Below are positions 57,614-64,000 of a stretch of DNA of 64,000 nt, in pieces (the stretch's first letter is position 1; each line of letters starts with the position of its first letter). Source of the stretch: Glycomyces amatae (lineage in GTDB: Bacteria; Actinomycetota; Actinomycetes; Mycobacteriales; Micromonosporaceae); the NCBI RefSeq assembly GCF_020991375.1, contig NZ_JAJLQZ010000004.1, positions 372,001 to 436,000 on the forward strand, in the 5' to 3' direction. The notes under the pieces are model-generated. The model searched no databases and was not told the origin of the DNA. It saw only the letters and a program-made list of their open reading frames with translations. Made by a program: the position numbers and the translations under genes.

Positions 57614-58946
57614 GTTCGGCGCGGTAGCGCGCCAGCTCCCGGCCGGACGCGGCCGGGACCATCGCGATGCGGGCCATGGCGTCCCGGGCGACGGGCCGGT
57701 CTGCGCGCAGGTCGACCGCCATCGTCGCGGACGCCCCGCCGAGTTCGACGGCGGTGTCCGCGCCGGTGAGCACCGCCGGAGGCGGCGGTGCGGCGATGTC
57801 GACGCGGTGCGCGCCCGGCGCGAGCCGGTACTCGTTGACCCCCCACGCGGCCGGGACCGGTTCGCCGTCCACGGTGACCAGCGGGGCGTCGACCCACGGG
57901 CGGGCCTCGGGCGGGTACGCCTCCCCGAAGCGCTTCACGCGCGCCGCGGCCGCCTCCGCCTCGCGGGCGGGGTCGGGCCCGGGCGCGAAGGCCGAGCGGC
58001 GCAGGCGCCTGGGGTACTCCTCGCCGATGCGCGAGCGCATGTCGATCGGCGGCGCCTCGGGCACGTCCCGGGGCTGCGGCGACCGGACGAAGGTGAGGCC
58101 CAGCCGCAGCACCGCCATGCCGTCCGAACCCGCCGGCGCGGCCGTGTCGTGCGGGTCGATCAGGCGCCAGGAGCCGCCCGGGAACGGCTGCGGCGCATGG
58201 AGGGCCGCGGGGAGCGATCCGAGGCGGCGCTCGGCGCGGGCGACCGCGAGGCGCTGGAGGAGCCTCACGGCCCAGTGGCCCAGGACCGCACACACGACGC
58301 CGATCGCCAGGGCCGCGAGCAGTCCGAGGGCCGTCGGCGGGTCGAGCGGGGCCATGAGGGCCGCGCCGAGGACGACCCCGGCGACGAGCGCGAGGGCGGT
58401 GACGGGCACGTCGACCAGGTAGCCGATCCGGCGCGGCACCGCTCCCGTCGCGGTCATGGGGAACTGGCGCAGGAACGCCGCGCCGCGGAGCGAGGCGTCC
58501 GCGCGCTGCGGCACGAAGGACGAGACCGCGGCGTGGCCGCCCGGGCGCATCCGGACCGGGTGGTACCCGGCCGAGGCCCCCGCCTGGACCTGCACGAGGT
58601 GGTCCCCCGCCTCCAGGGTGACCAGGCCCCGGCCGAAACCGGTCGCGACCGGCTCGCCGTCGACGAGGACCACCGGCGTGAACGGCCGCGTGTCGTCGTG
58701 CTCGCCGATCGGGCCGAGCAGGTCGGACTCGAGGACCAGGAGGCCGCCGCCCTGCGGTGGCCGCGGCCCCGGACCGCCGCCGACGCGGACCGGCCGCGAC
58801 CCGTACCGCAGGCGAAAGCGCCTGCGGCGCTTGGCGTAGTAGGCCTCGGAGAGCACCGGCCGGGTCGGGCGCCCGAGCGGGTGCGCCGCGATCTCGTACG
58901 GCGCCGCGCGGACGCCGCCGAGCGCGCGGATCCACGCCCAGTTCAC
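57597..58946 (-). CDS. Membrane protein with two beta-sandwich (PEGA-like) repeats
   Basis: The 449-residue protein has two similar beta modules, VVLVDGEPVATGFGRGLVTL near residue 95 and LVTVDGEPVPAAWGVNEYRL near residue 360. Each ends in a Gly-D/H hairpin like PEGA repeats. Two membrane helices (about 180-230) lie between them. The GTG start at 58946 overlaps the stop of the upstream gene, so it is the last gene of a three-gene operon with an EspC-type protein. It is probably a membrane component or receptor of that system. No named family is certain. Confidence 0.6.
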   Translation of the reverse strand: MNWAWIRALGGVRAAPYEIAAHPLGRPTRPVLSEAYYAKRRRRFRLRYGSRPVRVGGGPGPRPPQGGGLLVLESDLLGPIGEHDDTRPFTPVVLVDGEPVATGFGRGLVTLEAGDHLVQVQAGASAGYHPVRMRPGGHAAVSSFVPQRADASLRGAAFLRQFPMTATGAVPRRIGYLVDVPVTALALVAGVVLGAALMAPLDPPTALGLLAALAIGVVCAVLGHWAVRLLQRLAVARAERRLGSLPAALHAPQPFPGGSWRLIDPHDTAAPAGSDGMAVLRLGLTFVRSPQPRDVPEAPPIDMRSRIGEEYPRRLRRSAFAPGPDPAREAEAAAARVKRFGEAYPPEARPWVDAPLVTVDGEPVPAAWGVNEYRLAPGAHRVDIAAPPPPAVLTGADTAVELGGASATMAVDLRADRPVARDAMARIAMVPAASGRELARYRAELTPDA

Positions 58947-60100
58947 TGGAAGGCCTGCTGGGCCACCCTGGTGCCGTTGACGATCGCGTTCTTGTGGGTC
59001 TTGAGGAAGTCGAGGACCGGGCGGATCTTCTCGAGGATCTCGGCGATGACGCCGACGACCTTCGCGGCGCCCTCGGCGATCCGCAGGACCTTCGCGATCG
59101 AGTTGAGCGCCTTCATGACCAGGGAAGCGACGCGGGCGATGCCGCTGGCGATCGCGGTGGCCACGGTGGCGCCGAAGGTGGCGATCCCGGCCGCGACCTG
59201 CGGGAGCAGGTTCGTGATCATCCACGAGACGCCCTTGGCGATGAGGTCGACGATGTCCTGCCGCAGCAGCTTCGCGAGGTCGGCCATCTGGAGCAGCAGC
59301 GCGTTCATGCCGATCGCCACGAACCCCATCACGGACACCGACCGGCCGAGCTCGTCGACGCGGGTGCGCGCGGCGTCGCCGTCCTCGCCGACCCAGGCCG
59401 CCAGCTCGGCGGCGCCGGTCGCGGAGATGTACTCGCCGGTCTGCTGGGCGCCCTCGGAGACCTTCACCCACATCTCGGCGGACTTGCGCATCCGGGTCTC
59501 GTTGCCCGAGACGACGCCGACCAGGTCCTCCAGGGGCTGGAACAGCTGGATGAGGAAGTCGATGACGGTGCCCGCCAGCCACTGCACGGGGTCGAACTTG
59601 GGGTCGGTGACGTGCTCGACGAAGGCCGCGTAGTCCTGGGCCATGTCCATGACCGAGGTGACGTCGCCGGCGAGGCCGGTGACGGCGGTGGCGATGCCGT
59701 CCCAGTCGCTGAGGCCCTCGATCTTGGAGAAGTTCTTGTACGTGTTGAGGCCCGCCGTGACCGGCGCGGTGGCGCTCTGGAGCATGTTCATGCCGCTGTT
59801 GGAGTGCTGGGAGCGGGCGTTGTAGAGGAGGTTCCCGTCCGCGTCGCGGCCGCTGACGCGGACGTCGGTGCCGACGGCGTCCCCGGCGCGGTTCTGGTGG
59901 GTGTCGCTCCCCGAGCCCGCCAGGCGCTGGTTCGCCCACTGGTGGAGCCCGGAGTGGGCGTCGTCGGAGGCGACGCCTCGGGAGCCCTTGCCGCTCACCG
60001 CGTCGTAGGCCTCCTGGGCCCCGGGGGTCCAGTCGTTGACGCCGGGCTGCTGCGGGAGGGCGCCGTCGTTCCAGGTGGGCTCCTGGACCTCGTCGGACAT
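58943..60100 (-). CDS. Helical secreted-type protein of a type VII secretion-like operon
   Basis: The 385-residue protein has a polar N-terminus with NDGALPQQPGVNDWTPGAQE and a QHSNSGMNML segment. A long helical region follows, ending in a series of hydrophobic helices rich in Ala, Ile and Val (about 270-370). This shape resembles WXG/PPE-like substrates of type VII secretion. It starts 1 bp inside the stop of the EspC-like gene. No toxin motif is visible at the C-terminus. The function is inferred from context. Confidence 0.6.
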   Translation of the reverse strand: MSDEVQEPTWNDGALPQQPGVNDWTPGAQEAYDAVSGKGSRGVASDDAHSGLHQWANQRLAGSGSDTHQNRAGDAVGTDVRVSGRDADGNLLYNARSQHSNSGMNMLQSATAPVTAGLNTYKNFSKIEGLSDWDGIATAVTGLAGDVTSVMDMAQDYAAFVEHVTDPKFDPVQWLAGTVIDFLIQLFQPLEDLVGVVSGNETRMRKSAEMWVKVSEGAQQTGEYISATGAAELAAWVGEDGDAARTRVDELGRSVSVMGFVAIGMNALLLQMADLAKLLRQDIVDLIAKGVSWMITNLLPQVAAGIATFGATVATAIASGIARVASLVMKALNSIAKVLRIAEGAAKVVGVIAEILEKIRPVLDFLKTHKNAIVNGTRVAQQAFQ

Positions 60101-60426
60101 CAGTTGCCGCCCTTCATCTCGGAGCCGATCCGCTCCAGTGCGGCGGCGATCTCGGCGTCGTTGTCCTCGTGGTCGGCGGCGCACTCCTCGAGGCGCGAGC
60201 TCAGGCCCTCGACGGCTTCGGCGGCGTCCTTGAGCGCGGGGTGGAAGACCATCTCGCTGACGCCGAAGTACAGGCCGGCGAAGGGGATGCCGCCGAGGCC
60301 CCAGGTCCACCAGTCGGGGTCGGCCTCGTGGGCGTAGTCGGCGAGGGCGTCGACCTCGCCGGTGGTCTCGCGGAGCGCGGCGGCGGCGCGGCGCAGCTGC
60401 TCGGCGTCGACGTCGATCCAGGGCAT
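60100..60426 (-). CDS. EspC/WXG100-like type VII secretion protein
   Basis: The 108-residue protein has the two-helix hairpin size of ESX substrates: a first helix with DAEQLRRAAAALRETTGEV, a Trp-containing turn (DWWTWGLGG) and a second helix ending in a charged tail. It matches the EspC/DUF2580 group more than classic EsxA. Such proteins are exported by type VII systems with PPE-like partners. It is the first gene of the operon with the 385- and 449-residue proteins. No ATPase (EccC) is in the window. Confidence 0.7.
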   Translation of the reverse strand: MPWIDVDAEQLRRAAAALRETTGEVDALADYAHEADPDWWTWGLGGIPFAGLYFGVSEMVFHPALKDAAEAVEGLSSRLEECAADHEDNDAEIAAALERIGSEMKGGN

Positions 60427-61070
60427 GTCGGGTCTCCGTTCGGGGGCGGGCGGCCGGGCCGCCGGGGGCGCTTCGACCGTGCCCGCCGGGCTTCGCCGGC
60501 CCGGGCGGGCACGGTGACGAGCTTATGACACCGCTGCCAGCGCGGTCGGGAGCGCCGGGGGGTCGGACAGGCGGCGGGGTGCAGACGGTTCGGTTGAGTG
60601 CGACGCGGGAGGGCCCGGTCCGGTGTTCGGTGAACGCGCGGGGGCGAGGAGGTCGTTGTGGATCGGAGTGGCGATGAAAGCGCTCTGGCCGGGGCGGGTC
60701 GCGGTCAGAGCGGGCAGCGAGGGAGGAGTCCTCTCAGCCGGGGTGGGGATGTCGGATTCGGAGTGCGCGGGTGGTGGAGGTCAAGGCGGGCGGCGACGGA
60801 GGGGTGGGTGGATGCCGGGGCGGAGTGGCGGGCGTCGGGCCGCGGTGGTCGGAGTGGATGGTGGCGGGGCCGCGGTGGTCGGCGCGGACGGCGTCGGGGT
60901 CGCGGTCGGCCTCGCGCCGTAGCACCCCTGACTAAAGTTATGCCTGTTCAGGCAGGTTTTCATACCTTCGACCGATGACAGTCCGGAGTCAACCTGTCAC
61001 CATTGATACAGCGTGAAAGAACGACAACCAGGCAAGTATTCGAGCACAGTGGAAAGGAGGCCAGGTCCCA
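60427..61070. other. Non-coding region upstream of the HNH endonuclease
   Basis: This 644-bp stretch contains open frames only of low-complexity Gly/Arg composition, which are rejected as genes. It carries inverted copies of the downstream repeat at 60701-60720 and 60781-60800, a palindromic GCCTGTTCAGGC around 60942-60953, and a strong GGAGG ribosome site just before ATG 61071. Confidence 0.5.
60701..60800 (-). repeat. Inverted copies of a degenerate 75-80 bp repeat
   Basis: Two units, recognisable by a TCGCCGCCCGCCTTGA-like core on the minus strand, lie 80 bp apart (60701-60720 and 60781-60800). Related cores occur in the opposite orientation on the far side of the HNH gene. Confidence 0.5.
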
Positions 61071-62948
61071 ATGAACACCTGCACCACCACCCCGGACGCC
61101 CCCTCCCTTATCGGCACCGCCGACCGGGCCGCTCAGGCCCGGGAACTGCGCGCCACCCTCGATACAGCGGCCGCCGGTATCAATGCCTTCCACGCCCAGG
61201 TGCTTTCCACAGTCATTGCGATGAAAGAACGGAACCTCCACCGCTCGGCCTTCGGGTTCTCGGCGCTGCGGGACTTGTTGCTGTCGCAGTTCGACTTCAC
61301 GTTCAACACCGCCGGAGCGATCGCGGCGATCGCACGCCTGTCGGGCAAGTTCCGGATCCTCACCAAAGCAGCAGTCTCGGGGGAAGCCCGGATCGATCAG
61401 GTCGCCTACGCCGTCCGCCAACTCGACCAGACCCCGGCGATGCGCCTGTTCGCCCGCACCCCCTTCCGCGAAGCAGTCCCCTCCCCCTTCGACCCCGCCG
61501 TGGAGTGCGCGACTCCTGAGGCGATGGTGGCCCAGTACTGCCAGCACGCCCCCTTCAACGACCTCCAGCATCACCTCGAGGGGCTGTGGGCGGCCATCGC
61601 CGCAGAAACCGAACTGCTGGATGCGCTCGGGGAGCAGTCGTTGCAGCGCCTCGACCTGGTCGAGACCGGGAACGGCATGTGGCACCTCGAAGCCGAACTC
61701 ACCGCCACCACCGGCAGGCTCCTCGACAAATACCTCAAGACCGCCTGCCCACCACCCCGCCAAGACGAGACCGACACTGACGGGGTCCTGCCCCCGCAAG
61801 CCAACCGCCACGCCGAAGCCCTGCACCAGCTCCTCGCCGGATACGGCGCCTCACCCGAAGCCGCCACCCGGCACGGACACACCGCGACCCTGAACCTGAC
61901 CGTGGACATCGCGACCTTGCGCGGGGAGGACACCGGGCGGGTGCCCCTGCTGGACGGCGACCCGATCTCGCTCGCCCAGGCCCGGCTCCTGGCCTGCGAA
62001 GCCCTGACCATCCCCAGCGTGTTCAACTACGCCACCGGCGAAGCGGTCGAACTCGGCCGCGCCCTACGCCTCCCGAATGCCGCTCTGCGTAGGAAACTCG
62101 AGCTTGAACAGCCCGGAGGGTGTGTTTGGCACGGCTGCTCCCGGCCCGTCGCCTGGACCGAAGCCCACCACATCATCCACTGGGCCGACGGCGGCCCCAC
62201 CAACGCCGCCAACCTGATCCTGGTGTGCCGGTTCCACCACGGCCGCCTCCACACCGAAGGCTGGACCGTCACCAAGACCGGCCCCGGCCAGGCGGTCATC
62301 ACCCACCACGACCACCACACCAGCAGCGGCACTGGCACTGGCGCTGGCACTCACGGTCGCCGCGGGGGTGACGATGCCGGGTGCGGGTGTGCGGACTGGC
62401 GCACCGACGCCGACATGGACACCGAGCATCAGAGTTCGGGCTGGGATCTGTTCCCCACCGGCCTCTACCGGACCGAATGGTCCGAGACGTTGCAACCGGA
62501 CCTCGACGGCCACGCCGCCATCATCGAAAGCGAACGCGCCCAAGCCGCCATGCGTGAAGCCCGCGCCAAAGCACGAGCACGATTCACCACCGGCAGCGCC
62601 AGCAGCGCCGACCGCAGCGATCACAGCCAACACGCCCCGGCCGCCACGCCGACGCCACCGGCCGCACCGACAGCCGAAGCCGAAGCATCATCACCAAAAG
62701 CGCCCGCCCTCGCGGGAACAGCCACCACGGCCAGGACGATCAAGACGGTCAGGCCAGTGACCCCAGCCGGGCCGGTCGGGCCCATCGACTACGGCGAACC
62801 ACCGTTCTTACCCCGCCCCAGCAGGCGACTGCTGGGGGACACGAGGCCACACCACACCACTAGGCCCGCAGCCCGAACCCCCACGGGGCCGGGCCCCCCA
62901 GCATGCCCACACCCCGAAGACCGTCACCCCACCCCACCCCGACCATGA
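61071..62948 (+). CDS. HNH endonuclease with DUF222 domain (13E12-repeat family)
   Basis: The 625-residue protein has the DUF222 helical domain (about 20-330). The HNH nuclease follows in about 340-400: GGCVWHGCSRPVAWTEAHHI, then DGGPTNAANLILVCRFHHG with paired His and the Asn of the fold, and Cys residues that bind zinc. A 190-residue His/Thr/Ala-rich tail follows. These proteins are abundant, repeated actinobacterial genes thought to be selfish or homing-like. A GGAGG site precedes ATG 61071. The gene lies alone between inverted degenerate repeats. Confidence 0.88.
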   Translation: MNTCTTTPDAPSLIGTADRAAQARELRATLDTAAAGINAFHAQVLSTVIAMKERNLHRSAFGFSALRDLLLSQFDFTFNTAGAIAAIARLSGKFRILTKAAVSGEARIDQVAYAVRQLDQTPAMRLFARTPFREAVPSPFDPAVECATPEAMVAQYCQHAPFNDLQHHLEGLWAAIAAETELLDALGEQSLQRLDLVETGNGMWHLEAELTATTGRLLDKYLKTACPPPRQDETDTDGVLPPQANRHAEALHQLLAGYGASPEAATRHGHTATLNLTVDIATLRGEDTGRVPLLDGDPISLAQARLLACEALTIPSVFNYATGEAVELGRALRLPNAALRRKLELEQPGGCVWHGCSRPVAWTEAHHIIHWADGGPTNAANLILVCRFHHGRLHTEGWTVTKTGPGQAVITHHDHHTSSGTGTGAGTHGRRGGDDAGCGCADWRTDADMDTEHQSSGWDLFPTGLYRTEWSETLQPDLDGHAAIIESERAQAAMREARAKARARFTTGSASSADRSDHSQHAPAATPTPPAAPTAEAEASSPKAPALAGTATTARTIKTVRPVTPAGPVGPIDYGEPPFLPRPSRRLLGDTRPHHTTRPAARTPTGPGPPACPHPEDRHPTPPRP

Positions 62949-63032
62949 CCCCACCCCGTCATCAACGCCCGCCCTCACCGCAACCCTCCACCACCCTGAA
63001 GCCGAAGTCCCCCAAGGAGGCAACCACCTCGT

Positions 63033-63280
63033 TGTCGCCGCCCGCCCTGACTCCGAGCCCCCACCAGCCTCGAACCCGAACACCCGCCCCGAGAAACAGC
63101 CACCCCTCCATCGCCGCCCGCCCTCACCTCACGTGCCTCCACACTCCGAAGCCGAAGTCCCCGCCTGATGCACGATCGTCCCGCTGTCGCCGCCGGTCCT
63201 GACCATGAGCATCCGCCGTCTGGAGGCCGAAGACCGACCTCAGGAAGCGACCACCTCTTGTCGCCGTCCGCCCTGGCCTC
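63033..63280 (+). repeat. Degenerate tandem repeat, four units of about 75 bp
   Basis: A core close to TCGCCGCCCGCCCTGACCTC recurs at 63033-63053, 63111-63130, 63185-63204 and 63261-63280, a period of 74-78 bp. CCGAAGCCGAAGTCCCC-like blocks lie between cores. The 467 bp from 62949 to 63415 hold no credible gene. Confidence 0.55.
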
Positions 63281-63415
63281 TCGCACCGGCCGCCCCGAGG
63301 TGCAAGTGCCCCGCTCGGGAGGGAACCGCCCCTTCACCGCGTCCGCGTCCGCGTCGGGTTCGAGCGAGCACTGCCCCCGGTTGGGAACCCGAACCCAGTA
63401 CCTCGGCGAAGACTC

Positions 63416-64000
63416 TCAAGCGCTGAGTTCGGCGACGGTCCGATGGTCCTTCGGGAAGAGCGATCCGATCAGGAGCCGGTCGAGCCCTGGCAGGTTCATG
63501 GCACGGAACCCCCAGCGCCGCAGCAGGAGCTTGACCGCCGAGGTCGGCAGGAACCATTCGGTGACCCGGTCCCGGGCCGCCTCCTGCACCCCGCTCACGA
63601 CCGGATGCCAGCGCGCCTCGTAGTCGGCGACGCCTTCGGCGACCGAGGAGGCCTGGGAAAGGCGCTCGGCCAGGATGAACGCGCCCGCGACGCCGAGCGA
63701 AGCGCCTTGGCCGGCTATCAGCGAGACCGCATAGGCGGCGTCGCCGACCAGGACCACCCGTCCGTCGTGCCACCGCGGCATGTCGATCTGGGCGACCTGG
63801 TCGTAGTAGACCTGGTCGGGCGGCGGGCACAGCTCCAAGGCGCGGTCGGCCAGGGCGCCCATGCCCGAGTACTCGCGGCAGAGGGCGGCGCGCGGGTCGG
63901 CGGGCAGGACCGGGTCGGTGGTGCGGTGCACGGTGAAGACCGCCACGCGGTCGCCGCCGATGCCGTAGAAGCCCATCTGGCGGTTCAGGGTCTCGGTGAG
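63416..64000 (-). CDS. FAD-dependent monooxygenase, N-terminus outside window
   Basis: The last 194 residues of an aromatic-hydroxylase-type flavoprotein are present; the start lies beyond the right edge. The diagnostic block is GRVVLVGDAAYAVSLIAGQG, where G-D-A-A binds the ribityl and pyrophosphate of FAD, followed by ASLGVAGAFILAERLSQ. The upstream GDRVAVFTVHRTTDP region fits the substrate sheet. Such enzymes hydroxylate aromatic compounds or antibiotics such as tetracyclines with NAD(P)H and oxygen. The substrate is unknown. Confidence 0.85.
   Translation of the reverse strand, partial: LTETLNRQMGFYGIGGDRVAVFTVHRTTDPVLPADPRAALCREYSGMGALADRALELCPPPDQVYYDQVAQIDMPRWHDGRVVLVGDAAYAVSLIAGQGASLGVAGAFILAERLSQASSVAEGVADYEARWHPVVSGVQEAARDRVTEWFLPTSAVKLLLRRWGFRAMNLPGLDRLLIGSLFPKDHRTVAELSA

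Noticed and set aside
60623-60978. Small Gly/Arg-rich proteins upstream of the HNH gene
   Set aside because: Low-complexity frames coinciding with the repeat units; no ribosome site and no homology.
63033-63280. A CRISPR array
   Set aside because: The units are degenerate, about 75 bp long, without uniform spacers, and no cas gene is present.

Overview
The window reads as a chromosomal segment of a high-GC actinobacterium. The family set points there: a DUF3263 protein, a DUF5941 CDP-alcohol transferase, an LpdA-type quinone reductase, GuaB1, a conservon-like roadblock pair, an EspC-type secreted protein and a DUF222/HNH endonuclease. Several starts appear leaderless, also typical of the phylum. 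A Glycomycetaceae-like host is plausible but not proven from sequence alone. No tRNA, rRNA or CRISPR array was seen.

Layout. 1-6.1 kb: housekeeping genes (nitrobindin-like, HAD-IIA phosphatase, amino-acid permease, PAP2 phosphatase, malate dehydrogenase, TauE-type exporter). 6.2-11.7 kb: an AT-richer integrated element. It sits in the 3' end of an acyl-CoA dehydrogenase gene, is bounded by a 36-bp perfect direct repeat, and carries an XRE-TPR regulator, a Nudix hydrolase, a DddA-like (SCP1.201-type) deaminase toxin with a coupled candidate immunity gene, and the broken 3' end of a tyrosine recombinase. 11.6-28.7 kb: acyl-CoA dehydrogenase, then a surface-polysaccharide region with two nucleotide-sugar dehydrogenases, four glycosyltransferases, a Wzt-like ATPase, a DUF5941 transferase and a polysaccharide deacetylase; UbiX lies among them. 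28.9-39.8 kb: a DrrAB-like exporter divergent from a PadR regulator, biotin-dependent acyl-CoA carboxylase, GuaB1, a NarL-type two-component system divergent from a second ABC exporter, and a secreted lectin-like protein.

39.9-55.3 kb: central metabolism and nucleoside salvage (LpdA, M20 amidohydrolase, B12-dependent mutase large subunit, Ser/Thr kinase, phosphoglucomutase, Upp, DeoC, an active aldehyde dehydrogenase and a catalytically stripped homologue). Upp, phosphoglucomutase and DeoC-ALDH together suggest nucleoside/pentose-phosphate salvage. 55.6-60.4 kb: an unusual IS110-like/CvnA-tail protein coupled to a roadblock protein, converging on a three-gene type VII secretion-like operon. 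60.4-63.3 kb: an HNH endonuclease flanked by degenerate repeats of about 75-80 bp in inverted orientation. The window ends inside a FAD-dependent monooxygenase.

The most interesting unit is the integrated element: its attachment site covers the catalytic glutamate codon of the host dehydrogenase, it regenerates the gene's last codons with its own synonymous DNA, and it keeps a deaminase toxin-immunity pair although its integrase has decayed. The second is the roadblock pair at 55.6-57.6 kb, where a transposase-like N-terminus has taken the place of a sensor kinase in front of a conservon kinase tail.
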